From Faecalicatena faecalis (GTDB lineage: Bacteria > Bacillota > Clostridia > Lachnospirales > Lachnospiraceae), in the NCBI RefSeq assembly GCF_012524165.2, contig NZ_JABACJ020000019.1, positions 38,539 to 102,538 of the forward strand: a stretch of 64,000 nt of DNA, given 5' to 3'. Positions 8,945 to 18,113 of the stretch are shown one piece after another; position 1 is the stretch's first letter; each line of letters opens with the position of its first letter. The translations under genes and the position numbers were made by a program. The notes under the pieces were generated by a model, which was given only the letters and a program-made list of their open reading frames with translations, did no database searches and was not told the origin of the DNA.

Positions 8945-9970
8945 ATGAGTCAGAACATAAAAAGAAAAATAGGAATCTGGGGTATGATTTTTTTAATGAC
9001 GGCACTTCTGACAGGCTGCCAGGACCCGAAAAAGGAAGAAGAATCTAAGAATGAAGATACGATCCTGAATCAGGAACTGACAGTGGTAGGTGTCTCCCAG
9101 CTTGGGAGTGAATCCATGTGGAGGTCTGCGAATACGGTGTCTATTAAAGAGACCTTTTGCAAAGAGAACGGATATTTTCTGCTTTTCGACAATGCAAGGC
9201 AGAAGCAGGAGAATCAGATCAAGGCGATCCGAAGCTTCATTTCGCAGAGAGTCGACTATATTGTATTTTCACCGATCACAGAAGAGGGCTGGGAAACGGT
9301 GCTGCAGGAGGCAAAGGATGCAGGGATTCCGGTGATTCTCATGGACCGTAATGTGAAGGTAGCGGATGAGTCCTTATATACGACCTGGGTTGGGTCTGAT
9401 TTTACAGAAGAAGGGAGAAAGGCGGGAGAGTGGCTTGCCGAACACCTTGCCGGAATCAAATTTAATGATGAAGATGTTAATATCGTTGTTCTGCAGGGGA
9501 CAAAAGGGTCTTCGGCCATGCTTGGACGGTCAGCGGGATTTCATGAAGTCGCATCACAGTACCCCAACTGGAAGATCTTAGAAGAGGTGAATGGTGATTT
9601 TACAACGGTGAAAGGGAAAGAAGAGATGGCACAGCTTCTTAAGAAGCATGAAAATATCGATGTGCTGGTATCTCAGAATGACGATATGACATTTGGAGCC
9701 TTGGAAGCAATCCGGGAAGCCGAGAAAGAAACGGGGGTCAAGAGAGATATTATTATCATTTCTTTTGATGCGACCAGGACGGCTCTGGAAAAGGTAAAGG
9801 CTGGTACGATCAATGCAGATGTAGAATGTAATCCGTTATTGGGAGATGAGATAGAAGAGGTCATACAACGGATTGAGAATGACGCGCCAGTTGAAAAGGC
9901 TTATTATATTGAAGAAAAAGTATTCACACAGAAAAACGTGATGAGTGTGATCAAAGATAGAATTTATTAA
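8945..9970 (+). CDS. sugar-binding lipoprotein of the RbsB/YtfQ type, kinase-associated
   Basis: A 341-residue type I periplasmic binding protein (ribose/galactose-binding fold) with a lipoprotein signal (MTALLTGC). After a charged linker comes LTVVGVSQLGSESMWR; then SFISQRVDYIVFSPITEEGW and VLMDRN mark the first lobe, and LVSQNDDMTFGALEAI and IIISFDA the second. These patterns match the YtfQ/RbsB group and the importer-associated paralogue at 13185. It is sandwiched between a YesM-type kinase and a YesN-type regulator and has no permease, so the likely role is ligand presentation to the kinase (inference; such three-gene sensor units are known in Clostridia). The start codon abuts the kinase stop. 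Confidence 0.88.
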   Translation: MSQNIKRKIGIWGMIFLMTALLTGCQDPKKEEESKNEDTILNQELTVVGVSQLGSESMWRSANTVSIKETFCKENGYFLLFDNARQKQENQIKAIRSFISQRVDYIVFSPITEEGWETVLQEAKDAGIPVILMDRNVKVADESLYTTWVGSDFTEEGRKAGEWLAEHLAGIKFNDEDVNIVVLQGTKGSSAMLGRSAGFHEVASQYPNWKILEEVNGDFTTVKGKEEMAQLLKKHENIDVLVSQNDDMTFGALEAIREAEKETGVKRDIIIISFDATRTALEKVKAGTINADVECNPLLGDEIEEVIQRIENDAPVEKAYYIEEKVFTQKNVMSVIKDRIY

Positions 9971-9972
9971 GA

Positions 9973-10037
9973 GTAGAAGTTGTTAAAGATACAAGTTGTT
10001 AAGGGTTGAGTTTATCAAGGATAGAAGTCATTAAGGA
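9973..10037 (+). repeat. four degenerate 16-bp tandem units
   Basis: The 82-bp gap between the lipoprotein and regulator genes holds four imperfect 16-17 bp units: GTAGAAGTTGTTAAAGA, TACAAGTTGTTAAGGG, TTGAGTTTATCAAGGA, TAGAAGTCATTAAGGA. A fifth partial unit runs into the ribosome binding site. Confidence 0.6.
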
Positions 10038-10052
10038 AGGATAGAAGAGAGT

Positions 10053-11666
10053 ATGCTGAAAGTTTTTTTGGTAGAAGATGAGAGCCTGATCCGCGAGGGA
10101 CTGCGCGATAATATTCCGTGGGAACAGTATGGATACCGTTTTGTGGGTGAGGCAGGGGATGGAGAGATGGCACTGCCGTTGATCAGAAAGAGCAGGCCGG
10201 ACCTTTTGATCACAGATATAAAGATGCCTTTCATGGACGGCCTGTCCTTAAGCAAAATTGTGAAAGAAGAATTTCCGAAGACAAAGGTCGTGATCATCAG
10301 TGGCTATGATGACTTTGAATATGCCAGAGAAGCCATCGAAGTCGGAGTCGATCAGTATCTGTTGAAACCGATCACCAGGATGAACTTAAGAAAAGTTTTG
10401 TTAGAAATGAAGGAAAAGATTGAAAATGAGACGGAACCGGAGGATTATAAAGTTCAGCTTCAGAATGAGATGCGGGAGTATGAGCAGTTCTCACGCCGGA
10501 GATTCTTTGAGCAGGTGCTGGAAGGAAAATGGTCCGTGAAGCAGATTTATGAAGAAGCGGCGAAGTGTTCCCTGGAGCTTTCGGCATCCTGTTATAACCT
10601 GATGTTCTTGTACATGCAGGAAAAAAGCAGCAATGGGATTTCAGATTATCTAATGGAACAGTTTTTCTCGATACAGGATAAGGTTCTGCATTATTTTTTG
10701 CGCTATCCACAGTACATCCTTTTCAGATGGAATGTGAATTGTTACGGGATACTTGTGAAATCAGAAAATGCGGATATTCAGGTGATGACCGAGAAGGCGA
10801 TTGAGTATGTGAGACAGGTATGCTCGGAGGCTGAGGAGTATCTGACCTGGTATATCGCGGCTGGGAACCCAGTGGAGAGGCTGAGCCTGCTTCCCCAGTG
10901 TTACCAGAGCGCGAATCATTATTTTGCCTACAGATTCATCTTCCCGGCACTTCATGTCTATGATGAGAGTACCATGACAGAGCATCTGCCTTCCTCTGAA
11001 GATCATGAGATTCATTATATAGATTCTGCACAGATGAATCCAAAGATTATTCAGGATTTCCTGGAAGAGGGAAGCAGTAATGAAGTCCATGATTTTGTGG
11101 AATCTTATCTGCAGCGGATCAAGGGAGCGTTAAAATCCAATACGTTCCGTGGGTATGTCGTGCTGAATATCCGGTTCGCGGCGATTGAGTACATAGAGTC
11201 CATAGGAAGAAGCAGAGAAGAACTGTTAGGCAGGATGGAAAAATATGCAGAAGAGATTCATATTGAGTTAAATGATGTATTTGATTACTTTGTGGAGATC
11301 TTTCAGGCTGCCATCAGTATCCGTGAGGAGGAGAATAACAATCAGGGCAGTATGACACTCAGAAGGGTGCTGGATTATATCAATGAGCATTATACTAAGG
11401 AGGACCTGTCACTTGGCAGTGTGGCAGCGGCGGTCGATGTAAGTGCGAATTATCTAAGCTCTGTATTCAGCCAGAATATGCAGAAAACATTTACCGAGTA
11501 TGTGACAGAGAAGCGGATGGAAAAAGCCAAAAAGCTTCTCAGGAACAGTGAAGATTCTACCGGAAAGATTGCCTCGGAGGTAGGCTATAAGGATGCTCAC
11601 TATTTTAGTTATGTATTTAAGAAGACACAGGGATTAAGTCCGAGAGAGTATAGAAGCGGAAAGTGA
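10053..11666 (+). CDS. YesN-type response regulator with AraC DNA-binding domain
   Basis: A 537-residue transcription factor. The N-terminal receiver (1-125) has the acidic pair in FLVEDESLIREG, the phospho-accepting Asp in LLITDIKMPFMDG, and YLLKPITR. A long middle region of about 280 residues is variable in this family. The C-terminal two-helix-turn-helix AraC domain (about 435-537) includes DLSLGSVAAAVDVSANYLSSVF and ends SPREYRSGK. It is the cognate regulator for the YesM-type kinase encoded upstream. Likely targets are neighbouring transport or hydrolase genes; the nearest candidate is the ABC importer at 13.2 kb (inference). It converges on the AraR-like gene with only 11 bp between stops. 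Confidence 0.92.
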   Translation: MLKVFLVEDESLIREGLRDNIPWEQYGYRFVGEAGDGEMALPLIRKSRPDLLITDIKMPFMDGLSLSKIVKEEFPKTKVVIISGYDDFEYAREAIEVGVDQYLLKPITRMNLRKVLLEMKEKIENETEPEDYKVQLQNEMREYEQFSRRRFFEQVLEGKWSVKQIYEEAAKCSLELSASCYNLMFLYMQEKSSNGISDYLMEQFFSIQDKVLHYFLRYPQYILFRWNVNCYGILVKSENADIQVMTEKAIEYVRQVCSEAEEYLTWYIAAGNPVERLSLLPQCYQSANHYFAYRFIFPALHVYDESTMTEHLPSSEDHEIHYIDSAQMNPKIIQDFLEEGSSNEVHDFVESYLQRIKGALKSNTFRGYVVLNIRFAAIEYIESIGRSREELLGRMEKYAEEIHIELNDVFDYFVEIFQAAISIREEENNNQGSMTLRRVLDYINEHYTKEDLSLGSVAAAVDVSANYLSSVFSQNMQKTFTEYVTEKRMEKAKKLLRNSEDSTGKIASEVGYKDAHYFSYVFKKTQGLSPREYRSGK

Positions 11667-11677
11667 TTCATTTCCGC

Positions 11678-12760
11678 TTATCTCTTCTCGAGGGTACTTT
11701 CTTTTGGGATAAGTTTCCATGGAAGTTCTGTCGGCATCACAGCAAATCCCTTCAGGGAGTCAATCAGCATCTGCACGGCCCTCGTCCCCATTTCGTGAGG
11801 GGTATGCCCGAGAGTGGTAAGTGCCAGATGGTTTGAATTGCTCAGATAAGTATGGTCAAAGGTGACAATTGACATCTCATCTGGAAGCCGATAGCCGGAA
11901 AGTTTTAGTTCCTTCATAAGAAAATATGCAATCATATCATTATAACAGACGACAGCAGTACAGGAATTTAACGATTCCTGTACTATTTTTTTTAGAAAAG
12001 AAGTATCCTCATGCTGCTGTAATTTATTGAAATCATCAGTGTGAAACCAACTGACCCGTTCATCTGGAACCGTAAGACCCGCGTCCCGCATCGCTTCCAT
12101 GAATCCTTGAAAACGCTCAATTCCCTGCATATCGTCGGCCTTAAAGATACCTCCGATCTGTGTGTGTCCCTGGCTGACCAGGTAATTTACAAGCATCATA
12201 CTGCCCGAGATGTTGGCATCCTTGATATAGGGGCAGCCTTTCAGGGCTGGATAATAATTATGCAGAAATACAATGTGACATCCCTTCTTTAGCAGAGCAT
12301 GGTATAAATCGAGATTGGGATTGGGCAGTGCACTTTTACAGCCCTCTACAATGAGCCCTCTTGGGGAAAGAGGCAGAAGTGCAGTAAGAATTTCCCGCTC
12401 CGTACTGGTCCGATTTCCGGTCACGAATGTTTCTTGGAAAAATCCATTCTTGGTCAGGGCGGTATTAATATCATTTAAAAGTCTGGGATAAATGTACTCG
12501 GAATCATCCGAAATCAGAATTCCAATGACATTCTTCTGAGCATTTGAAGAACGTCCGGTAATGTAGGTTCCGCTCCCTCGTCTCTTCTCGATCAGCCCCT
12601 CTTTTTCCAGGATAGACAAAGATTGACGTACCGTCTGGCGGCTGACTTTATATCTGCGGCAGAGCTCCTGCTCCGCAGGCAGTTTATCGACTCCTTTTTT
12701 CATATTTTGGGTAATCAGATCTCTCAGACGTTCGCTGAGCCATTTATATTTGATGGGCAT
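11678..12760 (-). CDS. AraR-like GntR/LacI hybrid transcriptional repressor
   Basis: A 360-residue regulator. Residues 1-72 form a GntR-type winged helix (LPAEQELCRRYKVSRQTVRQ, then GLIEKRRGSGTYI). Residues about 75-355 are a LacI-type effector domain: NVIGILISDDSEYIYPRLL, KGCHIVFLHNYYP, TAVVCYNDMIAYFLMKEL and MSIVTFDHTYLSN. This architecture is characteristic of AraR, the arabinose repressor of Firmicutes. It is transcribed divergently from the YtfQ-type importer operon 424 bp away, so it most likely represses that operon and is relieved by the imported sugar or a derivative. The exact sugar cannot be read from the sequence. Confidence 0.85.
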   Translation of the reverse strand: MPIKYKWLSERLRDLITQNMKKGVDKLPAEQELCRRYKVSRQTVRQSLSILEKEGLIEKRRGSGTYITGRSSNAQKNVIGILISDDSEYIYPRLLNDINTALTKNGFFQETFVTGNRTSTEREILTALLPLSPRGLIVEGCKSALPNPNLDLYHALLKKGCHIVFLHNYYPALKGCPYIKDANISGSMMLVNYLVSQGHTQIGGIFKADDMQGIERFQGFMEAMRDAGLTVPDERVSWFHTDDFNKLQQHEDTSFLKKIVQESLNSCTAVVCYNDMIAYFLMKELKLSGYRLPDEMSIVTFDHTYLSNSNHLALTTLGHTPHEMGTRAVQMLIDSLKGFAVMPTELPWKLIPKESTLEKR

Positions 12761-13184
12761 GGATATCTCCTTAAAAAAATGAAATTCAATGGGGAATATT
12801 TTCCGGTTCTACAGGTAAATGGTTTGGTGCAACATGAAAAAAACAAAAGTACAGTATTAGATTTTTTACTATTTTTCCATGATTTTGAAAAATTGCTCAT
12901 ACAAATCACAGGAGAAAAAGCGGATTTTGGGCATATGAAAGGTAAGAAAATCTAACATATAAACTTAAAAACCTAAGAAAAACGTACGCAGTACATAAGT
13001 TGTATTTAAAAAGTATTGTATCATGTAAAAGTTGTATTGTAAATAACTCATAAATCGCTAAAACACAGTGTTTTTGGCATTGAATGTATGATGTCCGGCT
13101 GATATATTGAACTTAAAGAAAACGAGGCCCCGTTTAAGATTAACAAGTAAAACCAGACACCTTAAAACCAGGAGGAAAGAAATT
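12761..13184. other. divergent regulatory region of the importer
   Basis: This 424-bp AT-rich region separates the AraR-like repressor from the importer. It contains a GTAC-GCA-GTAC motif at 12984-12994 that resembles the GTAC-rich AraR operator core, two copies of AAGTTGTATT (12997-13006 and 13029-13038, 32 bp apart), and the promoter at 13080. Binding of any of these is unproven. Confidence 0.45.
13080..13108 (+). promoter_or_regulatory. sigma-A type promoter of the ABC importer
   Basis: TTGAAT (13080-13085), a 17-bp spacer and TATATT (13103-13108). The transcript would have a leader of about 70 nt before the binding-protein ATG. Confidence 0.7.
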
Positions 13185-14183
13185 ATGAAAAAGAGAATCA
13201 TCTCAGTTTTATTAGCATCTATGATGGCATTAAGCCTTGTTGCATGTGGCGGCGGCTCTAAAGATAAAGAAGCATCATCTAATGACGTAAAAGCAGATAA
13301 AAGTGAGTCAATCAAAGTAGGTATTATTAATAATGACCCGAACGAGTCAGGATACCGTACAGCAAATGACAAAGACATGAAAGCAATGTTCACAAAGGAA
13401 AATGGATATGATGCGTCATTTGCATACAGCTTGAAGAATGATGAGCAGATCGCATCCGCTCAGAAATTCATCCAGGACGGTGTAGACTACTTACTCCTTT
13501 CAGCAGCAGATACAGCAGGATGGGATTCCGTTCTGAAAGACGCTCAGGATGCAGGAACACAGGTAATCTTATTTGACCGTACCATCGATGCTGATGAAAG
13601 CCTTTATGCAGCATCCATCGTTTCAGATATGGACAAAGAAGGCGAGACAGCAGTGAACTGGTTAAGAGATCAGAAGCTTGACGAGTACAACATTATTCAC
13701 ATTCAGGGTGTTATGGGTTCTGCAGCTCAGAAAGGACGTTCCGGCGCTCTTGATGAGGCAGCAAAATCAGATGGATGGAAGATCGTGACACAGCAGACAG
13801 CAGAGTGGAATGCAGAAAAAGCACAGCAGATCGTTCAGTCAGTCATTGACTCAGGTGAGAAGTTCAACGTAATCTATGCTGAGAATGACGACATGGCAAA
13901 AGGTGCTGTAGCAGCTCTCGACAAAGCAAATATCTCTCATGGTGTTGGCAAAGATGTCGTTGTTATGGGATTTGACTGCAACAAGTGGGCATTGGAAGAA
14001 CTCCTTGCACAGAACTGGAACTACGATGGACAGTGCAACCCATTCCAGGCTGAATATATTGCAGACGTAATCGAGAAATTGGAAGCTGGCGAAGAAATCG
14101 CAGAAAAGACAATCATTATGGATGAAAAGGGATTCGATGCTACAACGATTACAGAAGATGATGTAAACCAGTATGGAATCTAA
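13185..14183 (+). CDS. ytfQ: YtfQ-type sugar ABC importer substrate-binding lipoprotein
   Basis: A 332-residue lipoprotein. The ATG at 13185 is chosen because GGAGG lies 10 nt upstream and the protein then begins with a proper signal peptide (MKKRIISVLLASMM...) ending in LSLVACGGG; an upstream in-frame extension has neither. The mature part is a type I binding fold: VGIINNDPNESGYRT, FIQDGVDYLLLSAADTAGWD, VILFDRTIDADESLY, NVIYAENDDMAKGAVAAL, VVVMGFDCNKWALEEL. It belongs to the YtfQ (galactofuranose) group, related to ribose- and fructose-type systems, and is first in a four-gene importer operon. The actual ligand may be another furanose or pentose such as arabinose, given the AraR-like repressor. 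A hairpin after the gene probably raises its yield relative to the membrane components. Confidence 0.88.
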   Translation: MKKRIISVLLASMMALSLVACGGGSKDKEASSNDVKADKSESIKVGIINNDPNESGYRTANDKDMKAMFTKENGYDASFAYSLKNDEQIASAQKFIQDGVDYLLLSAADTAGWDSVLKDAQDAGTQVILFDRTIDADESLYAASIVSDMDKEGETAVNWLRDQKLDEYNIIHIQGVMGSAAQKGRSGALDEAAKSDGWKIVTQQTAEWNAEKAQQIVQSVIDSGEKFNVIYAENDDMAKGAVAALDKANISHGVGKDVVVMGFDCNKWALEELLAQNWNYDGQCNPFQAEYIADVIEKLEAGEEIAEKTIIMDEKGFDATTITEDDVNQYGI

Positions 14184-14265
14184 TCTCATCAAGGAAGCAG
14201 CGTAGCGGATTTAGAATATTCGCTTTGAAAAAAACAACAAATCTGAACAAGTATCAGAAAATGGA

Positions 14266-14309
14266 ATGCGGCGCAGTGTAGGATGACCAATAAATATGCT
14301 GCGCCGCAT
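14266..14309 (+). terminator. intra-operon hairpin (attenuator or mRNA stabiliser)
   Basis: An 11-bp perfect stem (ATGCGGCGCAG, 14266-14276, with 14299-14309) has a 22-nt loop and is followed by ATTTT. Placed between binding-protein and ATPase genes, such structures usually limit read-through. Confidence 0.65.
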
Positions 14310-14346
14310 ATTTTGCAGAAAAACAGATTAAGAGGTGAATACGTCG

Positions 14347-15864
14347 GTGAAAGAAAATTCTGTATTAGAGATGAGAAATATTTATAAAAGCTTTCCAGGG
14401 GTTCGTGCTCTGCAGGCGGTGGATTTTACACTTTGCGAAGGTGAGATCCATGCGCTTATGGGTGAGAACGGAGCCGGAAAATCTACACTGATCAAGGTCC
14501 TTACCGGTGTCTACGAAAAGGATGAAGGGGAGATTTTCTTAAAAGGACTGGATAACGCTGCGGTCATTCGTTCACCGCAGGATGCACAGAATCTGGGAAT
14601 CAGCACTGTATATCAGGAGATCACACTCTGCCCGAATCTTACAGTTGCTGAAAATATGTATATTGGACGTGAAAAAGGACTGGGCCAGAATTGGAAGAAG
14701 ATAAATGAAGGCGCAGATAAAATATTAAAATCATTAGATATTCCGGCAAGAGCGACACAGCAGTTATCAAGCTGTTCTATCGCCATTCAGCAGATGGTAG
14801 CGATTGCCAGGGCGGTAGATACGGACTGTAAGGTACTGATCCTGGATGAGCCGACCTCCTCCCTGGATGAGCAGGAAGTTGCGAAGCTGTTCGGACTGAT
14901 GAGGGATTTAAGAGCCAAGGGAGTAGGAATTATATTTGTTACCCACTTTTTGGATCAGGTATATGAGGTGTGTGATAAGATTACCGTTCTGCGTGACGGC
15001 AAGCTTGTCGGTGAATTTGAGATCAAAGATCTGCCGAGAGTAAAGCTGGTTGCCAAGATGCTTGGAAAAGAGCTGGATGATGAGGCTCAGATCAAGGATG
15101 AAAGCCAGGTATATGTAGCAGATGAGGCGATTCCACCTGTAATCGAGGCCGAGGGCCTTCAGAGCAATGCAGGGATCAAACCATTTAACTTCAACATCAG
15201 AAAGGGAGAGGTCAATGGATTTACCGGACTTCTCGGATCTGGACGAAGTGAATGCGTACGTGCGATTTTCGGCGCGGATAAAGTAATCGCAGGAACCGTT
15301 AAGAAGAATGGAAAACCAATTAAGATCAACAAACCACTGGATGCCATGAAGGCAGGCATTGCCTATCTGCCGGAGGACCGTAAGGCGGACGGTATTGTAG
15401 GAGATTTATCTGTCAGAGATAATATTATACTGGCAGCCCAGGTTTTGAAGGGATTTTTCAAACCATTTTCAAAGGCCCAGGCAAATAAACTGGCAGACGA
15501 GTATATCAAGCTTCTGGAGATTAAAACAGCATCTGCGGATACACCGATCAAGTCACTGTCAGGAGGAAACCAGCAGAAGGTAATCCTCGCCCGCTGGCTT
15601 CTGACCCATCCAGAATATCTGATTCTGGATGAGCCGACCAGGGGAATTGACATCGGCACGAAGATCGAGATTCAGAAACTGGTATTAAAACTTGCTTCTG
15701 AGGGTATGAGCGTGACATTTATTTCTTCTGAAATGGACGAGATGCTCCGTACCTGTTCCAGGCTGATTGTCATGAGAGACAGAAAGCAGGTCGGAGAGCT
15801 TTCAGGAGAAGACTTGTCCCAGAGCAAGGTCATGGATACAATTGCCGGAGGTGACGTAGAATAA
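14347..15864 (+). CDS. ytfR: YtfR-type sugar ABC importer ATP-binding protein
   Basis: A 505-residue ATPase with two fused ABC domains, as in RbsA/MglA/YtfR. Domain 1: Walker A GENGAGKSTLIK, Walker B VLILDEPTSSLD, with a divergent signature (LSSCSIAIQQMV). Domain 2: degenerate Walker A GLLGSGRSE, signature LSGGNQQKV, Walker B LILDEPTRGID. A degenerate second P-loop is normal for the family. The GTG at 14347 is preferred: AGAGGTGA lies 8 nt before it, whereas the GTG at 14335 overlaps that ribosome binding site. It energises the two permeases encoded directly downstream; its stop overlaps the first permease start (TAATG). Confidence 0.92.
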   Translation: MKENSVLEMRNIYKSFPGVRALQAVDFTLCEGEIHALMGENGAGKSTLIKVLTGVYEKDEGEIFLKGLDNAAVIRSPQDAQNLGISTVYQEITLCPNLTVAENMYIGREKGLGQNWKKINEGADKILKSLDIPARATQQLSSCSIAIQQMVAIARAVDTDCKVLILDEPTSSLDEQEVAKLFGLMRDLRAKGVGIIFVTHFLDQVYEVCDKITVLRDGKLVGEFEIKDLPRVKLVAKMLGKELDDEAQIKDESQVYVADEAIPPVIEAEGLQSNAGIKPFNFNIRKGEVNGFTGLLGSGRSECVRAIFGADKVIAGTVKKNGKPIKINKPLDAMKAGIAYLPEDRKADGIVGDLSVRDNIILAAQVLKGFFKPFSKAQANKLADEYIKLLEIKTASADTPIKSLSGGNQQKVILARWLLTHPEYLILDEPTRGIDIGTKIEIQKLVLKLASEGMSVTFISSEMDEMLRTCSRLIVMRDRKQVGELSGEDLSQSKVMDTIAGGDVE

Positions 15865-16955
15865 TGCAGACAAAAGAAACAAATAAATTCAATATCAGTA
15901 ATTTTGCATCAAAGCTGGCAGGAAGACAGATTCTGATTCCGATTGCAGCACTCTTGCTGTTGGCAGTATTCAACCTGATCGCTGACCCATCCTTCTACAA
16001 GATTTCGTTGGATGTCAACAGCGCAGGGGACCAGGTACTGTCAGGCTATCTCATTACCATCCTGGATTACGGTTCAGAGCTTGCCATTCTTGCAATCGGT
16101 ATGACACTTGTAACTGCAGCGTCAGGAGGACAGGACATCAGTGTGGGCGCTACGATCGCGATCGCAGGTTCCGTCATCTTAAGAGTCCTTTGCGGGTCAA
16201 ATTCAAGACCGGACGAACTGCAGGCACCGATTATCGTAGCATTTTTAGTAGCATGTGTGGCAGGGATGCTCTGTGGAGCCTTTAACGGAATACTGGTGGC
16301 AGGCTTTAAGATTCAGCCGATGGTCGCAACTTTGATCCTTTTTACGGCAGGACGTTCTATCGCAGCATGGATCAACAACAATGAACTTCCAGTCATTAGC
16401 GATAAAGGATTCACATACTTTGGTGGATTCATCCCGGGAATTCCGGTTCCAACACCATTTTTCATAGCACTTGGCTGTATTATCATCATGGCGCTGGTAC
16501 TGAAGTTTACAACCTTAGGATTATATGTGCAGTCCGTAGGTATTAATGAAAATTCTTCCAGACTTAACGGTCTGAATCCTGCGTTCATTAAGTTTATCAC
16601 ATTCGTAATTCTTGGAATATGTGTAGCGGTTGCAGCTTTGATCAAGGTCAGCCGGATCTCATCCATCAACTACTCCGTAATTGCCAAGGATATTGAGATG
16701 GATGCCATACTGGCAGTTGCGCTTGGCGGAAATGCTCTCGGAGGCGGTAAATTCAACATGGGAGCTTCTATCCTTGGAGCTTATGTGATTCAGTTCCTGG
16801 CAACAACACTTTACAAATTTAACGTAAAGTCCGATGCGATTTCTGCATATAAAGCAATTGTAGTAATCATTCTGGTGGTGATCAGTGCACCGGTCGTTAG
16901 AGAGAAGTTCAAAGCATTTACTGTGAAAATGAAAACAAAAAAGGAGGTTGGTTAA
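15864..16955 (+). CDS. ytfT: YtfT-type sugar ABC importer permease
   Basis: A 363-residue inner membrane permease of the BPD_transp_2 (RbsC-like) family. Characteristic segments are LAILAIGMTLVTAASGGQDISVGA, LCGAFNGILVAGFKIQPMVATL and the EAA-like region AVALGGNALGGGKFNMGAS. The start codon shares its A with the stop of the ATPase gene, so translation is coupled. It forms a heterodimeric channel with the next gene product. Confidence 0.92.
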   Translation: MQTKETNKFNISNFASKLAGRQILIPIAALLLLAVFNLIADPSFYKISLDVNSAGDQVLSGYLITILDYGSELAILAIGMTLVTAASGGQDISVGATIAIAGSVILRVLCGSNSRPDELQAPIIVAFLVACVAGMLCGAFNGILVAGFKIQPMVATLILFTAGRSIAAWINNNELPVISDKGFTYFGGFIPGIPVPTPFFIALGCIIIMALVLKFTTLGLYVQSVGINENSSRLNGLNPAFIKFITFVILGICVAVAALIKVSRISSINYSVIAKDIEMDAILAVALGGNALGGGKFNMGASILGAYVIQFLATTLYKFNVKSDAISAYKAIVVIILVVISAPVVREKFKAFTVKMKTKKEVG

Positions 16956-16956
16956 T

Positions 16957-17979
16957 ATGGGTGGAAATAAAAAGAAAAAACCAATTACCGATACGACTCT
17001 CCTTTTGACGATCACGATTGTCGTATTCTTCTTAATGTATATCGGAGCGATGGTATTTCAGGGTGGCGGCTTCTTAAAGGCTCAGACATTTTTCAATATC
17101 CTGAATACCAATGCAGCGCTGATCATCACAGCCTGTGGATTAAGCCTGGTCATGATCACAGGCAGTATTGATATTTCCGTCGGCGGCGTGGTAGCCTTAG
17201 TCAGCATGTGTTGTGCGGTTTACCTGGATTACCTGGGTGGAAATGTATTCGTATCTATCTTGATTGCGCTGGGCATCGGCCTCGCATTCGGTCTGGTACA
17301 GGGATTTTTGGTGGCTTACCTGGATATCCAGCCATTTATCGTAACACTGGCAGGGATGTTCTTTGCCCGTGGTATGACGACGATCGTACATACCAATCCG
17401 TTCAATGTGCAGAACAAAGCATTTGTTGCTTTAAAAGACACCAGAGTTGTTGTTCCCGGCATGGGTTCCATCAACAGAATCGGAAAATATGTAGATGCTT
17501 ATGTGGAAATCGGAGTCATTGTGGCACTCCTTGTTGTTGTACTGATGTTTGTTATGCTCAGATGGACAAAGCTTGGCCGTTCCTTCTATGCAGTAGGCGG
17601 AAATAAGCAGAGTGCATTAATGCTTGGTATTAATGTCAAGAGAACAAGATTTCTCGCACAGTTATTCAGTGGAGTTCTGGCAGGTCTTGCCGGATATGTC
17701 TACTTCTTACATGTAGGTTCAGGGGCCCCATCTCATGCATCCGGAATGGAAATGAATGCCATCGCATCCTCCATCATCGGCGGAACACTGCTGACAGGAG
17801 GTGTCGGTAACATTATAGGAACACTGTTTGGCGTACTGTCCTTAAGTACGATCCAGAATATCGTAGCATCCGCCGGACTCGACCAGGCATGGTGGACAGG
17901 AATCACAATTGCGGCAATGCTGTGTCTGTTCCTTGTAGTACAGAGTATCGTCATGGCGCGGAAGAAGAAGGCAGCGTAA
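16957..17979 (+). CDS. yjfF: YjfF-type sugar ABC importer permease
   Basis: A 340-residue second permease of the RbsC family: ALIITACGLSLVMITGSIDISVGG, GFLVAYLDIQPFIVTLAGM, and IIGGTLLTGGVGNIIGTLFGV near the C-terminus. The ATG at 16957 follows AAGGAGG by 9 nt and lies just after the previous stop; a TTG nine bases upstream overlaps that ribosome binding site and is rejected. Two different permeases distinguish the YtfT/YjfF system from ribose importers. The operon ends at the terminator at 18011. Confidence 0.92.
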   Translation: MGGNKKKKPITDTTLLLTITIVVFFLMYIGAMVFQGGGFLKAQTFFNILNTNAALIITACGLSLVMITGSIDISVGGVVALVSMCCAVYLDYLGGNVFVSILIALGIGLAFGLVQGFLVAYLDIQPFIVTLAGMFFARGMTTIVHTNPFNVQNKAFVALKDTRVVVPGMGSINRIGKYVDAYVEIGVIVALLVVVLMFVMLRWTKLGRSFYAVGGNKQSALMLGINVKRTRFLAQLFSGVLAGLAGYVYFLHVGSGAPSHASGMEMNAIASSIIGGTLLTGGVGNIIGTLFGVLSLSTIQNIVASAGLDQAWWTGITIAAMLCLFLVVQSIVMARKKKAA

Positions 17980-18010
17980 AAGAAACCCTATATCCATAAT
18001 ATAAAAAAAA

Positions 18011-18050
18011 GAAAAAATTGTCTGTAACTCCAGACAATTTTTTCTTTTTT
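18011..18050 (+). terminator. rho-independent terminator
   Basis: A 14-bp perfect stem (GAAAAAATTGTCTG at 18011-18024 with 18031-18044) has a 6-nt loop and is followed by TTTTTT. It separates the importer operon from the SEDS/PBP cluster. Confidence 0.92.
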
Positions 18051-18113
18051 TATGCCCTGATATGATAAGACTGTAAGGTTGATACAGAGATTTCCATGCA
18101 GAGGAGGGAGTAT

